The notes under the pieces: model-generated
Databases searched by the model: none
Seen by the model: only the letters and a program-made list of their open reading frames with translations
Told to the model about the DNA's origin: nothing
Translations under genes and position numbers: made by a program
Shown: piece after piece, positions 34,919 to 46,382 of the stretch
How the letters are laid out: each line of letters begins with the position of its first letter
How positions within the stretch are numbered: the first letter of the stretch is position 1
Source of the DNA: Tupaia tana
Lineage: Eukaryota > Chordata > Mammalia > Scandentia > Tupaiidae
Direction of reading: 5' to 3'
Length of the DNA stretch: 64,000 bases
Assembly: GCA_026018925.1 (NCBI GenBank)
Contig: JAKSZU010000009.1
Span: forward strand, 69,490,949-69,554,948

Positions 34919-35192
34919 GACCAGCAGATGGCGTAATAGTTACATTGCTGGACTCTCACATGGCCGACCCTGGTTTGAGTACTGGACCTGGCAGTTTGAA
35001 ACTCGGACCGCATGCATGCCCAAAGTTCTGAGAGGAGGATAGAGGAGAGGGGATTGTAGCATGGCCTTCCCCTCTGGAGGTGATTTGTTGTTTTCCATCT
35101 CTCTGTTTCTGTCTCTTCAGCCTTATAGCAAAAATCTCTATGAAAAAAAAAAAAAGGAAAGAAAAAGAAATAAAAAAGAAAAAAAAAAAAAA
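34919..35192 (+). mobile_element. L-type tRNA SINE
   Basis: A long form lacking its initial GG and part of the GTGCGTGC middle. Its A/G tail is about 55 nt long. Duplication AGAGCATCTCTG (34905-34916) returns as AGAGCACCTCTG (35193-35204). Confidence 0.88.
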
Positions 35193-35204
35193 AGAGCACC
35201 TCTG

Positions 35205-35534
35205 TCCTTTTCACTCTCCACAGAGCAAACAGCTCTCCTTTGCTTCCCAAGTCTTAGAACTCAGACTCTTTTACTCACTTCTTCTGCCTGATCTTTACAC
35301 ACTTTTACTAACAAGGTGTGCATTCAGTTCTAGAGTAACTCAAACTGTTGATTTTAACTGGAGGTACGAGTTTCATTTCTGCCTCTCTCCTGTCCTTATA
35401 CTTGTCTTTTAGATAGTCATTAAAATATCTTCCTCCTCAGAATGTTAAATATTTAGATGCATTTCACACTCATACTTTAGGAAAACATGGAGGATATCAC
35501 TGAATTTAATAACACACATGATAAACTATTGCAT
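35205..35534. other. Unassigned DNA
   Basis: Slightly pyrimidine-rich, with no recognised repeat. An open frame crossing into the SINE is not conserved-looking. Confidence 0.4.
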
Positions 35535-35809
35535 TTTTTAAGGTTTTTGTCATAGGGTGTGTGCATTTGCTGGAGAGGAGAGAGACAGAGAAATATAGGG
35601 AGAGGTAAAGTGAGAAATCTCCCCCGCCCCCCACCCCCCGGGAGGATGGCCACTCTACAATCCCTTCTCCTACCTCCTTTCTCCTTTCAGGATTTTGGGC
35701 ATGCATGCACACATGTCCTGGGGGATTTTAAAGCTTCTAGGTCTGGGACTTGAACTGCTGTTGATCATGTGGGAATCTAGCATCTTAACCATTATGCCAT
35801 CTGCTGGCC
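35535..35809 (-). mobile_element. L-type tRNA SINE
   Basis: A minus-strand long form with the C-rich segment expanded to CCCCGCCCCCCACCCCCC at 35624-35640. Confidence 0.86.
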
Positions 35810-35897
35810 CAAACTATAGCATTTCTGATTGAAATATAAGATAAGTAGCTTTGAACTATAGCATGGCAAAATACTGAGTTACAGTTGCAAACTTATT

Positions 35898-36143
35898 ATT
35901 TTTTTAGAGAGAGATTTTTGCTGTAGGTTAAGTGTACACACCAGAGAGACAAAGAGAGACAGAAAAACAGAAAGCAAGAGTGGATGATCACACCACAATC
36001 TCCTCCTCCATTCTCCTTTCAGGATTTTGGGCATGCAAGCACACACACCCAGCATGATTTTCAAGCCCCTGGGTCCAGAACTAGAATTACAGTTGATCAT
36101 GTGGGAGTCCAGCGACATAACCATTACACCTTCTGCTGGTCCC
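35898..36143 (-). mobile_element. L-type tRNA SINE
   Basis: A minus-strand long form lacking the usual C-rich segment, ending CTTCTGCTGGTCCCC. Confidence 0.85.
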
Positions 36144-36265
36144 CAGATGCATACTTTTAAGAAAACCTTACAGTTAGTATTACCTTTCTTTCTTTAATAA
36201 AATGTCCTATTTAACTGCCAAGATGTAATAAAACGTCCCAGTTTTTCAAAAAATTCCTTAAGGGG

Positions 36266-36484
36266 GCCAGAGAGTGGCACAGCAGTAAACATGATCCTCT
36301 GCAAGGCTAACCCACATGGACTGTCTGGGGTTCATGTCCAACAAATTCCTTAGAATGTCAGATGCACATGAGCCCATGACCTGGGCTGACTGAAGCTAGT
36401 GGTAGGTCACAGTATCAAGAACCTCCTGGGGATACGCTCTCTCTCTCTCTTTTGTCTCTTAATCATGAAAGAAAGAAAAAAAGG
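36266..36484 (+). mobile_element. D-type tRNA SINE
   Basis: Head GGGGGCCAGAGAGTGGCACAG, then GGTTCATGTCC (B-like), CACATGAGCCCATGACCTGG, a CTCTCTCTCTC tract and AAGAAAGAAAA tail. Confidence 0.75.
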
Positions 36485-36845
36485 TAACAACATATTTTTA
36501 GAACTTTTCTGAAAGAACAGCAACAATATAATTTTTTCATTATAAAATGAAAGGAGAAAGATAAGTATTTCACCAAATGTCAAAGTGAACAAGGGAAATG
36601 ATTCTATTTCTACTCTGTAATCCACGTGATTCTATCATGTATATTATCTGGGACAAATTGATCATGATTCAAAGATTTAATGAAAGCATTTCACATGGTT
36701 CAGGCCCAGAAAATCCAGGTGCCATGTTATTATTTTAGTAGTTCAGTATAGATTAGACTGACAGATTGATCCTCTCTCTTGGAATATCTACCTAGATGTA
36801 AATACAACTCACCAAAGCATATTTGTGTGTGTGTGTGTGCCCACA
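36485..36845. other. Unassigned DNA
   Basis: No recognised element. A short (GT)8 run lies at 36823-36839. Confidence 0.4.
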
Positions 36846-36849
36846 CAGG

Positions 36850-37140
36850 TTTTATGGGACTTCAAAAAGTTTGTGGAGGAACCTGCAGGTGGCATGGTGG
36901 TTAAGGGTACTGGGCTCTCACATGGCCAACCGTGGTTCGATTCCTGGACCTGGCAGCTTGTTTTCTCACTTCTCACTTTCTCTCACACTGTCCCTCTCTG
37001 GACAAATCAAAAATAAAAAAAAATTAAATTAAATATTCTTTAAAAAAGTTTGTGGAAAATGAAATTAAAATACAAACACTTTGAAATCCATTTATGGTTT
37101 TTTCATAATATGCATTTGCACTGAACTTTTCAAAGACACT
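36850..37140. mobile_element. Mariner-like palindromic element (split by SINE)
   Basis: The left end (GGACTTCAAAAAGTTTGTGG, then AAAATGAAATTAAAA) and the right end (GCACTGAACTTTTCAAAGACA) form imperfect inverted repeats. This suggests a non-autonomous mariner derivative. It contains no transposase. Confidence 0.6.
36879..37042 (+). mobile_element. S-type tRNA SINE
   Basis: A short form with an exact 14-bp duplication AAAAAGTTTGTGGA (36864-36877; 37043-37056). Its TTCGATTCC B box remains good. Confidence 0.93.
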
Positions 37141-37224
37141 TTGTGTATGCATGTGTATATGCACTGCTTAATGCTACCTTGCTGCATAGTCAGTACAAGC
37201 TTTTCTTTTGGCATGATGAAAATG

Positions 37225-37350
37225 TTTTGAAACTAGACAGAGGTGGGGGCTGCACAACATTGTAAATGTCCTTAAATGCCACTCAATTGCTCACTTTAAA
37301 ATTTTTAATTTTATAGTATGTGTATTTTACCTCAATAAAATAATTTAAAA
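37225..37350 (+). mobile_element. Old L1 3'-end fragment
   Basis: The wording GCACAACATTGTAAATGTCC, CACTTTAAAATTTTTAATTT and TACCTCAATAAAAT matches the 3' end of mammalian-wide L1M families as remembered. Confidence 0.65.
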
Positions 37351-37781
37351 ATGTCATTGCTCAAACAACGGAGAAAATGAGCTTCTATTGAATAATATAT
37401 TTAGAGGTGAATCACCTCTCAAAATTTTAATAGTTACAATTATCCCTTTGAATGGTTCCATGCCATTGATCATTTGATAATACACACTTAGGATTTATGG
37501 CAATAATGTATACATAATCCTTTCAGTTACAACTAACTACCCTCATGGAAGAAAATCCAGCTTATTAAAATTATATATTACCTTTTTATTATAGAAACTG
37601 TTCTCAATTTCTATCACAAACCTTCATTAAACTCACAGCAACCTGGGGCTATTCAAAGTTTTACTCATTATAATATAAATTTTGGTTTAGGGTTTGTATT
37701 TTCAAGATGTTTTTCTGAAGTATACCTTCTAATTAAGAGACATATGCAATAACTCCTATTAGGCATAGAAGTTATAGAGGT
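37351..37781. other. Unassigned DNA
   Basis: AT-rich, without recognised content. Confidence 0.4.
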
Positions 37782-38035
37782 ACAGTAGTTAAGAATTTTG
37801 GTTCTGTAGTCAGACATTTATCTCTGGGTTTTGGCGATGATGTTGATATTTAGTAATTCTGTGACCTAGTATTTAACCTCTTTTGGCTTAAGTTTTCTCA
37901 TTTGAAAAGGAGCTTATATTACCTTCTTCACAAGGCTGTTTTTCATAATAAGTGTAACTATATATGTAAAATATTTAGAACAGATTATTCCACATAGTTA
38001 GAGCTTAACAAATTGTACCTGTTCTCTAATTACCT
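37782..38035 (+). mobile_element. MIR SINE, near full length
   Basis: The tRNA-related head (ACAGTAGTTAAGAATTTTGG), the core (TTCTGTGACCTAGTATTTAACC, GTTTTCTCATTTGAAAAGG) and the 3' part (ATATTTAGAACAGATTATTCC) all appear in MIR order. Confidence 0.82.
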
Positions 38036-38549
38036 ACATTCACCATACCTGTTCCTTTTGATTTTAACAGTGGGATTGTTCCTTAGAGAAATTTATTTGA
38101 GGGATTTCTATGGAAATTATAAAAATTTCCCCTATTTCTAGTTGTCTTACTCTCCTGAATTTTTAACAATGACAAATTAAGTTTAAAAAATTCCATAGTA
38201 CTATTCATGGGATAATTTCTATTTCAGTATAAATAAAATAATATACAAGTGTATATATGCTTACAATTGTTTATATAAACATGGATCAATATATGAAATT
38301 ATATATACTAAGTTGTTAACATGACTCACAAAAATGCAATGGGGAGTGAATGGACATTTTTCTTTAATTTCTGTATTTTCATATCATTTTTGTGTATCTT
38401 GTAATCTAAAAAACAGCCAATAATGAAAATATATTTGAAAAATAATAGCCACCTCTTGCCTCAACTAGGAATATATATTGATAGAAATGAAGTAAAATTC
38501 TCCTACCTACGTTTACTTAACTAACTTACTGTATTTACTAATATTTCTC
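38036..38549. other. Unassigned DNA
   Basis: No feature recognised. Confidence 0.4.
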
Positions 38550-38806
38550 TTTATCTCTCTCTCTTTTTTGAACCAGTGAGGAGAAGAGAAAGAGAGAGAG
38601 AGAGAGAATCTTCTAACAGGGCCTGCTAACAAAACTATTGCAATCTTTTCTCCTCCAGTTTTCCATTCCATCAGAAGCTTGGGCATGTGTACACATGCCT
38701 GGTGTGTTTCTCCAACTGACAGAGCAAGCACTCAAACCCTGATAAGCCGTGTGAGATCCAGGTTTCTGTGTGCAGCATCTAACCATTGTGCTATGGGGCT
38801 AGCCTT
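38550..38806 (-). mobile_element. D-type tRNA SINE
   Basis: The minus strand starts AGGCTAGCCCCATAGCACAATGG and passes through CACACGGCTTATCAGGG and CATGCCCAAGCTTC. It ends at a CTCTCTCTCTCTTTC tract. Confidence 0.7.
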
Positions 38807-39090
38807 TTTTTATTCTCTTTAAAACATAGCAATAATTCCTGCACACTGACTTATGCAGTTAATAGACTAGTTTATGTAATATACTTACTCATTTCTTTTG
38901 CTATCAGATGAGCTACATGCTTACCAAGAATCATTGTCTGTTTTCTCAAACCTTATTATAGCAGTTATACTGTTATTGTAATGACATATTTGCCCTCAAT
39001 GTAAAATGACAAAAAAATATGAAATGAATACATTATTTTTACGAAAGCTAATTTAGTATTTTGAAAACAAGTAATAAAAATATGTCAATG
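38807..39090. other. Unassigned AT-rich DNA
   Basis: No feature recognised. Confidence 0.4.
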
Positions 39091-39107
39091 AAAATTTTGC
39101 TGTTTAG

Positions 39108-39370
39108 TGGGAACCAGCAGTTAGCGTAGTGGCTATGTCGCTGGACTCCCACGTAGTCGACCGCGGTTCATGTCCCAGACCTGGTGGCTTAAAACTCACG
39201 CCGGGCACTTGTGCGTGCGTACCCAAGATCCTGAGAGGAGAATGGAGGAGAAGGGATTGTGGCGTGACCATCCCCCCTGGGGGGTGATTTCTCACTTTCT
39301 GTCTCTATGTCTCTCTCTGTCTGTCTGGCGAGCCCATGCACCCTATAGCGAAAACCTCTCCAAAAAAAAA
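39108..39370 (+). mobile_element. L-type tRNA SINE at a reused target
   Basis: A CpG-rich complete copy. It lies between the first (39091-39107) and second (39371-39384) of three copies of the word TTTGCTGTTTAG. Confidence 0.93.
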
Positions 39371-39384
39371 AATTTGCTGTTTAG

Positions 39385-39600
39385 GGACCAGATGGTGGAA
39401 CAGTTGAACACAACTGGATCCAAATAGTAAGTTCCAGGGTTTGCATCCTGGGTCCTCCCTCTCTATGCCTAGTGCATACATGTGCATATTCATCATCCAG
39501 GCTGGTTGAGGCTAGGATAGATAACAGTGTGAGGATCCTATTAGGAATACCTGTCTCTCACTTGTAAAAGAAAAAAAAAATTTTCAAGTCCATAATTTAA
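39385..39600 (+). mobile_element. D-type tRNA SINE at the same target
   Basis: A D-type body (GGACCAGATGGTGGAACAG ... CTGTCTCTCACTTG, A tail). It lies between the second (39371-39384) and third (39601-39617) copies of the same target word. Confidence 0.85.
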
Positions 39601-39617
39601 AAAAATTTGCTGTTTAG

Positions 39618-39852
39618 AATATTCCTTGTAATTATGTTGAGATATACAGTATGTGATGTCTTCAAAAACTTTATAGAAAATACATACTATTAAAAAACCA
39701 AAGGTAGATTTTTAAAAAATTTTGTACTGAAATAAACTCATACTTTAATTCCATTTTTCTATGAACAATCTTAAGTCCTGTCATCTACCATTGTTAACCA
39801 TACTGTTCTACAGTCGAACAGTAGAACTAGTAGTAGAAATTTTATTGTGCTG
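39618..39852. mobile_element. Possible mariner-like remnant
   Basis: The run GTCTTCAAAAACTTTATAGA ... TTCTATGAACAATCTTAAG resembles the palindromic element at 36850, with an inverted-repeat relation between its ends. It is weak. Confidence 0.4.
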
Positions 39853-40330
39853 GGGACCAGCAGGTGGCGTGGTGGTTAAGGCACTAGACACTCCCACATG
39901 GCCAACTGGGGTTCAAGTCCTGAATCTGGTGGCTTGCTTTCTCACTTCCTCTCTCTCTCATTCTCACCCTCTGTCTCTCTCTGCTCAAACTAAAAAACAA
40001 ATAAATGAATAAATAAAATAAATAATTATTTGAAAAAAAATTTTTTTGAGAGGTTTTTGCTATAGGGCGCGTGTGCTCGCCAGAAAGACAGAGACAGAGA
40101 GATATAAAGCGAGAAATCACCCCCCAGAGGGAATGGCCACGCCGCAATCCCTTCTCCTCCATTCTCCTCTTGGGATCTTGGGCACACACGCACACGCGCC
40201 CGGGGTGAGTTTGAGCCACCAGGTCCCGGACTTGAACTGTGGTCGACTATGTGGGAGTCCAGTGACATACTCATTACACTAACTGCTGGTCCTGGAAAAA
40301 TAAATTTAAAAAAAAAAAGAAAAAAAAAGA
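39853..40330 (+). mobile_element. S-type SINE with L-type SINE in its tail
   Basis: The short-form body is at 39853-39980 with an AATAAATGAATAAAT tail. The tail resumes at 40293-40330 after a minus-strand long form. The outer duplication GAAATTTTATTGTGC / GAAATTTTACTGTGC (39836-39850; 40330-40344) brackets the composite. Confidence 0.85.
40040..40292 (-). mobile_element. L-type tRNA SINE nested in S-type tail
   Basis: A complete, CpG-rich minus-strand copy inserted in the A-rich tail of the short form. Confidence 0.9.
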
Positions 40331-40344
40331 AATTTTACTGTGCC

Positions 40345-40626
40345 ATATGAATGAATATAATTATTATGTGTCAATTTAAAAAATTTAAAAACAGAAATTA
40401 AAAAAAAATTGTTTAAGATGAAAATGTTTGTTGTTTAATCAGTCATAAGGCAATAAGGAGAAAAATTATAACTATAAAGTGCAAGAAATATTCTGTGTTC
40501 AGGTTGAATTGAACATGACTTAGCTTTTTGTTTTTTAAATAAATGAAAACTGTAGAATAATGATTTATGGGTGTTATACAAGAAAAAATAATTCTATATG
40601 CTGACTCATAAAAAACACTATCTGTT
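40345..40626. other. Unassigned AT-rich DNA
   Basis: No feature recognised. Confidence 0.4.
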
Positions 40627-40872
40627 GGGCCAGATCCAAGTGGCTGGATCCCACATGGCTGACTGCGTCAATTGAGTTCAGTACCCAGTTGCCCGAAAAA
40701 CACAATGGGCTCATGTATGTCCAACCCCAAACTCCCAAGAGAATGGAGAAGAGGAGACTGTGGTGTGTCCATCCTCCCTGAGAAGTAATCTCTCATCTTC
40801 CCTCTCTCTGTGTCTCTCTCTTTCTCTGTCTGTCCCTGGTAAGTGCAAGCACCTTACAACCATTAGAAAAAA
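40627..40872 (+). mobile_element. D-type tRNA SINE
   Basis: A degraded head (GGGCCAGATCCAAGTGG), CACATGGCTGACTGCG, AGAATGGAGAAGAGGAGAC and a TCTCTGTGTCTCTCTC tract. Confidence 0.7.
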
Positions 40873-41129
40873 AAAATCTGCCATCAGACTGGCGAATATA
40901 TGTATGTTTAGCCATTTTTGTGAAAAAAAAAAAAAAGCAATGCATTATATATTTTGAGAGATTGCTTTTAGTAACTGTTTGTGTTACTAGACCAACTGCC
41001 AGTTCTGAATGTCTCATAAAACAGAACTTCCAACCACATTAGTTTGATCTTACCACAACAGACCTGCACTAAACAGGATGTCTTAGGAAGCATTGGGACT
41101 CTATTATGTCCATAAAATAGTTACCTGTG
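40873..41129. other. Unassigned DNA
   Basis: No feature recognised. Confidence 0.4.
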
Positions 41130-41390
41130 GGGCCAGCAGATGGCATATTGGTTACATTGCTGCACTCCCACATGGCTGACTGTGGTTGGAGTCCTGGACC
41201 TGGTGGCTTGAAACTCACGCCAGGCACATATGCATGCATGCCCAAGATCTTGGAAGGAGAAGGATTGTGGAGTGGCAATCCTCCCTGGGAGGGTGAGTTC
41301 TCACTTTCCCTCTCATTGTCTCTGTCTTTTTCTCTCTCTCCCCAGCAATTGTATGCACCCTAAGGAAAAAAAAACCTCTTAAAAAAAAGT
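41130..41390 (+). mobile_element. L-type tRNA SINE
   Basis: A full long form with head GGGGCCAGCAGATGGC, CCTAAGGAAAAAAAAACC end. Target duplication unclear. Confidence 0.87.
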
Positions 41391-42214
41391 TATGGCCCTG
41401 TTTGAGGTAGACATTTATAGATTAAATAAAAAAATTTCAATTCAAATATTTACCCAAGAGGATATATCACAGTATCATCTGACAGTTGTCAGACATGTCA
41501 AAGTATGCTTTTGGGGCTTTAAAATTCCCTATGGCTTTCCCTTTTCTTCCTGACAACTTACATCCAAAGTGAAAATATTTGAAAATATCTTTCATTATAG
41601 AAGTTGCCTAATTTCCCTACTTTCAGCAAGCTTTCTGCATGTTCATATGACAAAGTTAGGTAAAAACATAAAGTTCATTGGGATTAATCACGGCTAGACT
41701 CTTAAAAAGTTTATTGCTAAAAATGAGTACAGGGTAATGCATAGGTAACTATATTAACTAGAAAGAGATCATCATTTACATTTCAAATCTAGTATTTTAT
41801 TTTGGAACCTGGAACATAGTAACAGGATACTTAAATAGAAGAATATATTGTATAGTATTGTTGGAATTTCAAGAGAGAAGTCCAAATAGTAAGCCAATGA
41901 GTATCTGACAATTTTAATATTTTGCACCATTTATGAGTTATTATACCTTGACATGTCTCTCCCTTGTAGGAACTGTGAAAGGTCATTGTATAAAATACAT
42001 ATTTCCCTCAAGAGGAATAAAGGGAAGTAAGATGCTGTGTGTAGCAAATTAACTTGACATGTTTCAATTGAAAATGTAGATATAGTACCAAGTTATGATA
42101 AAAATGTGCTGATTAGACAGAAAAACCATTGAGTTAATGATTTGACTCCTAGACTTTGTGAGTGAAGAAAGAACATGACTTTTAAACTTTAAATCACAAC
42201 TCTGGAAGAGTGCC
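41391..42214. other. Unassigned unique-looking DNA
   Basis: No repeat recognised and no exon supported. Confidence 0.4.
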
Positions 42215-42397
42215 TCAAGCTGCATGATATTGCTTACCAAAACAAACAAAATGGTGTATTAGTGAACAACATAGGCAATGACCTTGCCCTCATGGTTCTT
42301 ATGTTTTAGCAAGGGAAATAATATTAGAAAGTAAAAGTGATAAGTAATATGTTACCAAGAAAATACCTGGATAAAGAGAATTTCAGGCAGAGCAAAG

Positions 42398-42439
<42 letters not shown>

Positions 42440-43050
42440 TTAAGGTGAGGGTGTGGTTGGCACATTAGAGTAGTATATCTGGAACAGAGTGAGTTTGGTG
42501 GAAAGTAGTAAAAGAAAAAGAGAAATAATATGAGTAGAGTCAAACAGATCATCAAGAACCTGGTAGTCCTTTACAAAGATTTAGAATTTTCCTCTGAGTA
42601 AAGTGGATTTGAGCAGAGGAATAATATGATCTGACATACTACCAGAATCGCCCTAACTGTGGTATAGAGCACCCTAAATGAAAATAAGAATAAAAGCAGA
42701 AAGACAAATTAGAAGGACATTACAGGTATTCATTCAGATGAAAGATGATGGTAGTTCAAACCAGTATAGAAAAAAAAGAGAGTAAAAAATGGTTTGATTC
42801 AAAATGTATCTTGAAGGTACAGCTAACAAGATTTTCTACTGGACTGTATGTAGATGGGGAAGAAAATAGAACTGAAGCACTATTCTAAGGTGCTTAACCT
42901 GAGTAGTGAGAAAAATAAGGTTGTCATAAAATGAGGCATGGTAGGTTATGAAAAAAATAAATAATGAGGTAAGGAAAAGGAAGATCAGGAATTCATTTTT
43001 GGAAATGTTCAACTCGAGATGTGTATTAGGCATAAAATCAATATTGTGAT
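42215..43050 (+). mobile_element. Ancient mammalian interspersed repeat (family not named)
   Basis: The series TGACCTTGCCCTCATGGTTC, TTCAGGCAGAGCAAAG, ATTTGAGCAGAGGAATAATATGATCTGAC, CAGCTAACAAGATTTTC and ATGTTCAACTCGAGATGTGTATTAG follows a repeat I remember throughout mammalian genomes. I cannot name its family with confidence. An (AT)n array sits inside. Confidence 0.6.
42400..42434. repeat. (AT)n microsatellite
   Basis: About 17 perfect AT units. Confidence 0.97.
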
Positions 43051-43084
43051 TCTTATATAAGGAATCATTTTATTATGTAAAGTT

Positions 43085-43620
43085 AAAAGGAAGGCTGAGG
43101 CAAAATAATACATAAAAATTTATTTGGGCCAATCTTCTGGATGCCATGAAAATTCAAGTTTCCCTGAAAAATATGTGTCAAGGTGTTACAGATTTCAGGA
43201 TGATTTTAAAGGCAAATATCATAAATGGGTGGTGGGCATAGCAGGGAGTCGTAGAGAGCAGTGAATGGTTAAATTCTATAGTAAGGGGGTACATTCAGCT
43301 AGTCACTTTGTTTAATCTTAAGCAAAGTGTGGAGACAGTGAGTCTGGAAGTTAAAGGTGGAATGTATTTTGGAAATAGGGTGTTCAACAGGTCTAAGTAG
43401 CATCTTGAGGCATTTCAGGTGCATATTTCTAAGAAAACCATAAGATGTGTATATATTTTATTTCCTTTCAGTGTTGGCTCATATACACAGAAATCTCCTG
43501 TTCTCAGGGAAAACATGTCTATTTTGAGATCTATCAACTTCCTTAATATTTCATTTTAATGGTGTGACATTTTAGCATGAGTGACTCTATGTTGGTCTAG
43601 TCCATTAAGGCCTAGGAAAA
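43085..43620 (-). mobile_element. LTR-like sequence (low confidence)
   Basis: The minus strand has TTGGCCCAAATAAATTTTTATG near one end, the layout of a polyadenylation signal plus U5. The remaining ~450 bp are unlike neighbouring repeats. No target duplication was found. Confidence 0.35.
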
Positions 43621-43722
43621 GAGCTTAATCCAAAATAATGGCCTCTTACAACTTTTATTTAAGAGTTATATGTTTAACATGTCTATTGAATGTCATATCT
43701 GAAATTCTTATGTTATTATGAA

Positions 43723-43798
43723 TATTGAGTTGTCTGAAAAGTCATGACATATATTCTGTTTTTCATGACTTTTCTGACAATCCAATATAATTTTACAT
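43723..43798. mobile_element. 76-bp palindromic mariner-type MITE
   Basis: The arm TATTGAGTTGTCTGAAAAGT continues to TCATGACA. It is mirrored by the reverse complement of TTTTTCATGACTTTTCTGAC followed by AATCCAATA. TA dinucleotides lie at both ends, as for Tc1/mariner insertion. The end wording resembles mariner inverted repeats known from mammals. Confidence 0.8.
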
Positions 43799-45116
43799 AA
43801 AAATATTGCTTTAGTCACAGCTTTTCAGGATTCAGCTAAGACAATGAGCAAGCTCAAACATATATAAATTTAAATGACGGGTTTTTATGTTAGATTTTTC
43901 CAATTTAGCAAAGATAAATGTAATATATAGGAATTTTTTGATATTGTTCTTAATATTCAGAAACATTTCATATTTAAAAAGCAAATGTATATACCATGAT
44001 CATCTAAGCAAGTTTTCTGAAAATATTTTGATTTTTGTGGTTGTCGTGTATTAAATAAGATGTCCTGTTGAGTTTTTCATTGTTATTGCTGTAAGTTTGG
44101 AATAAGTCATCTTGAATTTTGTAACAACTGAAAAATATAATTTGACGTTTTTAATATGAAGACCATAATGGTATTTAAAGATGAACTTGAGCTCTGCTAA
44201 TTCTATTAAACTACAGCCTGCCAATGAGCTATAAAGTCTAATTAATCATTTTGTCAGATTTGCTTTCTGAAGCTAGTCAATATAAATTTGAATAAATAAG
44301 AAGCGGCTGACCTAGGAACCTCTGAATATTCTGAATACAGATGCAGCAGCTGTAAAATATTGTACTTGTAATCTATTTGTATAGAGCACATCCATGCCCC
44401 CGTCAGCCACCCCTCCTTATTCATGTAGCATATGCTCTGCCATTTGAAACGTTCCAGTAAGTAAGGACTAGGTAAATTATTTTTAAAATATTTTAAAAGT
44501 GTTGATGTTATATTATATAAAAGAAGGTTTAAGATTAACAGCTTTTACTCGGAATTTTTGTCGATGACATTGTTCAGTGACTTGTCACATCAAAATGTCG
44601 TGTTACATCAAAGTAATGCAAAGTGACGGATGATATTCAAGCAGTAGTAATATCCCATAATGAGTTGTGTCAGCATTTTTATTGGTCACTTTCAAGGAGT
44701 GCTTATTTTGTAAGGGTGGTTAGAGGGGAAAAAAAAAAAAAAGATTCCTGCAGCTTAAAGTGAATTTACATAAACTAAACCTCGGCCTCCTTTATTTGAG
44801 TATTACCATCTTTTAAATTAGCTATCTTAATTCAGTTATGTGTATTATTTACCACAACTCTATAGACCTGGACTTCTCAACTGTTGGGATATCCTTGCAC
44901 ATACTTCATAGTATTTATTCAGAGTTGGAACTGAAAAACCGTGGCACTGTTTGTCAGCTGATGTTTAAAGAAAGAAATAGGTTTTAAGCAAGTCACTTGA
45001 AAAGTGCAAGTATTTGGTCTTAAAATAATTCTGACAAATCCCCTGAGACCTACTTTTGGTCCTCTTTTGGGAATCAGCTGTTTAATTGTAATGTTGTGAG
45101 TTAAAACTGAGGGCTT

Positions 45117-45152
45117 TTTTTTGTTTTGTTTTGTTTTGTTTTGTTTTGTTTT
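45117..45152. repeat. (TTTTG)n array
   Basis: Six or seven TTTTG units. Confidence 0.96.
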
Positions 45153-45870
45153 ATATAGGGCCACAACCAAATTAAACAACCCAGACTCGGCTTAACCTTC
45201 ATGAGCATAGCTCAACCTTCTACACTGATTATATGTGAAGACTGTGCTGTTTAGATAAGAAATACTTTGTCCTTAGTATTCGCCCAAGCAAATTTAAGAT
45301 CACGAGAGAAGTCCCCAGCATATAAAGGTTAAACACAATTTAACTGGGATTTAATGGATTTGCCTGCAAATTGTATACTATGCTGTACCTTGATGAGGCT
45401 TGTAATTTATTCATTATAATCACTAAATCAACAAAAACATAGGATATTAAGAAAATTAAGACTCTTTTCAAACATACTGATGAAGAATTTTTTAAAAAAA
45501 AGTCCATCATCTGGATGTTTTCAAACTCCCAACTGTGCGACGACATATCCAGCTGACTGATTTTTTTTTACTCTTCTTCTGAATGCCTGATCATACAACC
45601 TCAGGGTTTCAGGCCCTGTGGCTCCTCATTTTGCCAAAGCCTTACATCTGCATAGCACCAAATGTCCCCCTGAGTTAGAGGAACTAACCAATAATTTTTG
45701 TTATTATTAACTTTCACAAAAATATTGTACATTTTTGTCGTTACCAAACTGTTTTTATCTATCAAAATATCTTCTAAAAATTCTTTAGGAAAAGCAAGTA
45801 CACATAAATGTAAAACTTTAATTCATTATCTTAAAAGCATATTCTACATAAATACATACTAGGTTACACT

Positions 45871-46137
45871 TTTTTCTTTTCTTTTTTTTGAGAGTTTTTT
45901 GCTATAGGGTGCATGCGCTCCCCAGAAAGACAGAGACAGACAGAAAGACAGAAAGAGAGAAATCACCCCTTGGGGGGATGGACGCACCACAATCCCTTCT
46001 CCTCCTTTCTCCTCTCGGGATCTTGGGCATGCACGCACATGTGCCTGGTGTGAATTTAAGCCACCAGGTCCAGGACTTGAACCTGGTCGACTACATGGGA
46101 GTTTAGCCACATAGCCATTACGCCAACTGCTGGTCCC
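45871..46137 (-). mobile_element. L-type tRNA SINE in tail of D-type SINE
   Basis: A complete minus-strand long form. It abuts the tail of the D-type copy that follows, and both share one outer duplication. Confidence 0.88.
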
Positions 46138-46382
46138 AATTTCTAAAGTTTATTTACCAATTTTATTCATGAATTAGAGAGGCAGAAAGATTGAGAGACA
46201 GATAAAACCTCCAAAAGGATCTTGACACCACAATTTACGCTAGGCTCAACCTGATCTAGAGCATGGAAATACGTATACTTGGCGACTCAAAAAGGTCAGT
46301 CTGGGTGAATGCAGAGCCTTACCATGTGAGTCAGTCTCACAGAGCATTGCATTTTACCACTGCACCATACTCCAGTCCCTCC
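46138..46382 (-). mobile_element. D-type tRNA SINE
   Basis: The minus strand shows an AGGGACTGGAGTATGGTGCAG head and CACATGGTAAGGCTCTGC. TAGGTTACACTT (45862) and TAGGTTATACTT (46384) bracket this copy together with the long form in its tail. Confidence 0.72.

Larger units (their letters stand above)
43621..45870. other. Repeat-poor block
   Basis: About 2.2 kb with only a 76-bp palindromic MITE and a (TTTTG)n run. The parts 44200-44420 and 44540-44760 have balanced composition and TAATTA-type words. No exon is evident. Confidence 0.5.
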
